A DNA stretch of 64,000 nucleotides from the NCBI GenBank assembly GCA_964491915.1, contig CAZBHS010000003.1:1-64000 (forward strand). Direction: 5' to 3'. The DNA is from JAHELQ01 sp964491915. GTDB taxonomy: Bacteria > Acidobacteriota > Aminicenantia > UBA2199. The position numbers and the translations under genes were made by a program. Positions within the stretch are counted from its first letter, which is position 1. Each line of letters begins with the position of its first letter. Below the pieces are notes generated by a model. That model searched no databases. It was not told the origin of the DNA and saw only the letters and a list, made by a program, of their open reading frames with translations. Shown in pieces: positions 61,801 through 64,000 of the stretch.

Positions 61801-64000
61801 GATGGGGGTTGAGGTACCGGTGGGGGAGTTTTACAACCGCCATACCGTCGAGAATCTGTCGATGTTTATCGAGGCGGTTCGGTCCGGCAGAAGAGCATCC
61901 CGTCCGCAACCTATAGAAAAAAAGGACTACTACCCGCTATCGTCGGCCCAACGACGATTGTTCGCCTTGCAGCGAATGGCTGAGGATACCACCGGCTACA
62001 ATGAACCCATCGCGGTGAGCATCACAGGCGAGCTGGACCTTCAAAAAGTGGAGCGGGCGTTTGCCGGCTTGATCGAGCGGCACGAGGTCCTCAGAACCAG
62101 GTTTGTCCTATTGGACGGCGAACCGGTGCAGCAGGTGTTGGAAGCCGGATCCATTGATTTTGCGATCCAACACCCGCGTCTAAATTCTTCCAATCATGAA
62201 CCGGAGGAATTGATCAAAGAATTTATCCGCCCCTTCGATCTGGCGCAAGCCCCCATCCTCAGAGTCAAGGTTATCGAGGAAGACTGCAATCGCCATATCC
62301 TCATGGTGGACACCCATCATATCATTTCCGACGGCACCACCCAGACTATCCTGATGAAGGAGTTCGCGGCCCTGTATAGCGGCTCGACGCTAGCTTCATT
62401 GCCGGTGCAATACAAAGATTTCGCCCATTGGCAAGATCGGTTGCTCGCCGATGGAGAGCTGCGCACGCAGGAAGAGTACTGGCTCGAGGTGTTCGCGGAT
62501 CAACCGCCGGCTCTGGAGCTTCCCTACGACCGTCCGCGACCGGCGCTTCTCAGCTTCAAGGGAACCACCGTCCAATTTTCTATAGATGACAGTGATACCC
62601 GGCGCTTGAAAAAACTTGCGGCGACTAACGAGTCTTCGCTCTTCATGGTGGTGTTGGCGGTGTTCAATGTATTGCTTTCCCGCTTGAGCGGTAATGAAGA
62701 CATTGTGGTGGGATCGCCCATCGCCGGGCGGAGGTTTGTTGAGTTGCAGCCGTTGATGGGGATGTTTGTCAATACATTGGCCCTTCGCAATCGCCCGCCG
62801 GCACCGGCATCGTTTTTAACCTTTTTAAACGAAGTCCGGCGCAATGCCATCGCCGCCTTCGATCACCAGGATTATCAATTCGAAACACTGGTGCAGCGTG
62901 TGGCGGTGAAGCGTGACACCGGCCGCAATCCGTTGTTCGATGTGATGTTCGCCCTCCAGAACATCCAACTCCCGGAGATGGAGCTTCCCGGGTTGACTAT
63001 CGAGCCTCTGCTCCCGGACACCGGCGCCACCAAGTTCGACCTCTCGCTGTTGGGATTCGAGCGGGAAGAGGGGATCGATTTTTCTCTAGAGTACAATACA
63101 GACCTTTTCGACCCAGCCACTATCCAGCGATTCATCGACTACTTCAAATCGATCATAAGCCAGGCGACCGCACGACCGGAGCTGCCGATCTCCGACATCG
63201 ACATCATGTCGCCCGGTGAGAAGCTGCAACTCCTGGAAAGCCTATCCGGCGACGCGGTAGAATTGAAGAACGAATCGACCTTCATGGATGATTGGCGGCG
63301 ACAGGCGGCTCACAACGGCGACCGGATCGCCCTCATCCAATCCAATCATCAGTTGAGCTACCGATGTTGCGATGCGCAAGCTCGACAACTGGCGCATGAA
63401 TTAAGACAACAGGGAGCCGGACCGGGACGGATCGTGGCCATCATGGCGGAACCCTCTCTGGAAGTGATGATAGGGATTCTCGCCATCCTCTGCTGCGGCG
63501 GCGCGTTTCTCCCTATTGACCGCGACTATCCATCGGAACGGATCGAGTATATGCTTCGCGATAGCGAAAGCGTCCTGATTCTCGCCTCGGAAGCGGACGA
63601 AAAGCTCATCCCAAACGGGACGCCGGTCTATTTTTTTCCCCAGGATTCGCTGGATCTCGGCGATGACGACGAATGCGCCGATAGATGCAAGCCTGAAGAC
63701 CCGGCTTATTGCATCTATACCTCCGGCTCCACCGGAAAACCGAAGGGGGTGATGATCTCCCACCGCAATCTGGCGAATTTCTATCGTTGGCACAACACCC
63801 GCTTTGGCTTGACCCACCATGACCGCGGCGCCAAGTACGCGGGCTTCAGTTTCGACGCTTCGATCCTGGAGATTTTTCCCTTCCTGGCGGCCGGAGCCTC
63901 GATTTACCTCTTCCAAAAAGAAGACCGCCTCGACCTCGAAGCGATCGATCGCATCTTTTTTCGCCATGCCGTCACTGTGGCCTATTTGCCCACCGCCTTG
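58889..64000 (+). CDS. NRPS-PKS 4 (partial): KS-AT-ACP-C-A..., continues past window
   Basis: 1704 codons visible with no stop; the gene runs off the right edge. ATG 58889 follows NRPS 3 by one base; an ATG at 58880 would overlap it and is possible. KS has Cys182 with normal His motifs (Glu-Ala-His-Gly-Thr, Asn-Val-Gly-His-Leu). AT is unusual: Thr-Gly-Ile-Gly-Ser-Gln instead of GQGSQ, Ser626 in Gly-Tyr-Ser-Phe-Gly rather than Gly-His-Ser, and Cys-Pro-Leu-His where malonyl AT domains have His-Ala-Phe-His. ACP has Ser958. C8 has His1143-His1144-x3-Asp-Gly. The A domain reaches TSGSTGKPKG (near 1611) and the start of its pocket (Asp-Ala-Ser-Ile-Leu-Glu), too short for a full code. No KR domain, so this module too leaves a ketone. 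Confidence 0.93.
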   Translation, partial: MAEANEHLTGLEIAVTGIGLRFPGASTIHEFWDNLEKGIESISFFSKEEMRAAGVPEETLQDPNYVAAKGIVDHIEWFDPGVFDYTPAEATVLDPQLRLFHECCFEALEDAGVNSAVFKGKIGLFAGAANNFFWQALAYTAASGHVLDAFSTYQLVNKDAVAALVSYKLNLRGPGYSLNTACSTSLVTVHLAVQALLGGECRLALAGGTTVMLPQKQGYLYREGMVSSPDGHCRAFDIDARGTVGGDGAGVVLLKMYEEALEDRDHVYALLKGSATNNDGSRKSGYTAPSIQGQAGVIRAAQAFAEVAADTIGLIEAHGTATPIGDPIELEALKKVFASQRKNACAVGSVKTNVGHLDAAAGIAGLIKAILSLYHKKIPPSLHFNEPNPKLEIQDSPFYINDSLRPFPRNNHPRRAGVSSFGVGGTNAHVVLEEAPVLPANTNSPSRPYQLLLLSANSEDSLQRKVEELTLHLQGDAAIDLADAAYTLQTGRKEFPLRRMAVCRSIDDAIDPTSYSRTNRAPRHQPPVIFLFTGIGSQYRTMGRDLYLRESSFRQDMDQCFAIYNRLAGIDLKETLYPEAEEHRHLEAELIDAFHLAQPILFAVEYSLARLLMGWGVKPHSMIGYSFGEYVAACLSGVVSVEDALRMIFVRGEAAAKIAGGMLSVPLAADAMLPYLENELYLAIDNGDSCVIAGKIDRLDALEARLKRDKLFCVRVQNPCPLHSPLMKPAADELRQAIEAMNLNPPEIPYISNVTGTWMTVEDAMDPSYFARHAAETARFAEGMNQIFDDPAAILVEIGPGRDLSSMLGRFMESKGSSPRQIVNVLRPAHQNQPDLEYLLQKTGHLWLRGVSIDWDGYYGEKKRRRIPLPTYPFDRKRYWIDGNPFQAASSGSATVSVFMEEDNQEARVAEDHPLEFNGHCVEAENHIQRQLVEMWRRFFGIDAIGIRDDFFELGGDSLKAMNVAALIEKEMGVEVPVGEFYNRHTVENLSMFIEAVRSGRRASRPQPIEKKDYYPLSSAQRRLFALQRMAEDTTGYNEPIAVSITGELDLQKVERAFAGLIERHEVLRTRFVLLDGEPVQQVLEAGSIDFAIQHPRLNSSNHEPEELIKEFIRPFDLAQAPILRVKVIEEDCNRHILMVDTHHIISDGTTQTILMKEFAALYSGSTLASLPVQYKDFAHWQDRLLADGELRTQEEYWLEVFADQPPALELPYDRPRPALLSFKGTTVQFSIDDSDTRRLKKLAATNESSLFMVVLAVFNVLLSRLSGNEDIVVGSPIAGRRFVELQPLMGMFVNTLALRNRPPAPASFLTFLNEVRRNAIAAFDHQDYQFETLVQRVAVKRDTGRNPLFDVMFALQNIQLPEMELPGLTIEPLLPDTGATKFDLSLLGFEREEGIDFSLEYNTDLFDPATIQRFIDYFKSIISQATARPELPISDIDIMSPGEKLQLLESLSGDAVELKNESTFMDDWRRQAAHNGDRIALIQSNHQLSYRCCDAQARQLAHELRQQGAGPGRIVAIMAEPSLEVMIGILAILCCGGAFLPIDRDYPSERIEYMLRDSESVLILASEADEKLIPNGTPVYFFPQDSLDLGDDDECADRCKPEDPAYCIYTSGSTGKPKGVMISHRNLANFYRWHNTRFGLTHHDRGAKYAGFSFDASILEIFPFLAAGASIYLFQKEDRLDLEAIDRIFFRHAVTVAYLPTAL

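Overview
The window is bacterial: Shine-Dalgarno sites, sigma-70-like promoters, intrinsic terminators and operon overlaps are all visible. No rRNA or tRNA gene was seen. The mix of very large NRPS/PKS genes, secreted beta-lactamase-fold hydrolases, secreted peptidases and a Tat-exported iron-sulfur aldo-keto reductase suggests an uncultured Acidobacteriota or Aminicenantes-like organism. That placement is a guess from gene style, not from a marker gene.

Region 1 (about 0.1-11.7 kb) looks accessory and, from about 5 to 10.5 kb, clearly more A+T-rich than the rest. It holds a secreted zinc PLC/P1-nuclease-like protein, small membrane proteins, two unrelated-sequence DUF4143-type AAA ATPases, a MazEF-like toxin-antitoxin pair, and a two-gene module made of a SAP-repeat BrxD-like ATPase and a BrxHI/Lhr-like helicase. 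Each AAA ATPase gene is preceded by a pair of palindromes with the same 32-bp centre-to-centre spacing.

Region 2 (about 11.7-29.4 kb) is rich in exported proteins: two penicillin-binding-like serine hydrolases, a PDZ protein, a lipoprotein M49 peptidase, an M28 peptidase, a Tat-exported aldo-keto reductase with a ferredoxin-like tail, a trypsin-like protease, a C39-like cysteine protease, a chagasin-type inhibitor and a papain-type protease. The inhibitor and the papain-type protease share a promoter element. A 52-codon gene with its own promoter lies at 15.5 kb. A repeat-rich, G-rich stretch without convincing genes lies at 27.1-27.8 kb.

Region 3 (29.8 kb to the right edge) is a colinear NRPS/PKS assembly line on four consecutive plus-strand genes; the last runs off the window. 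Visible order: C-A-T, KS-AT-ACP, then four C-A-T modules and a terminal C (gene 1); partial C-A-T-C (gene 2); partial C-A-T (gene 3); KS-AT-ACP-C-A... (gene 4). Specificity residues read by eye match phenylalanine for module 3, proline for gene 2 and asparagine for gene 3. Two adenylation domains are interrupted by whole foreign enzymes. The proline domain carries a radical SAM plus cobalamin-binding-like unit between core motifs A2 and A3. The asparagine domain carries an SGGKDS-type ATP pyrophosphatase (WbpG/AANH-like, with zinc-ribbon cysteines) between A8 and A9. These two inserts are the most unusual content here. They suggest on-line C-alkylation or other radical chemistry on proline, and amidine, thioamide or amide chemistry on asparagine. 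No thioesterase, phosphopantetheinyl transferase or exporter is visible, so the cluster continues past 64 kb.
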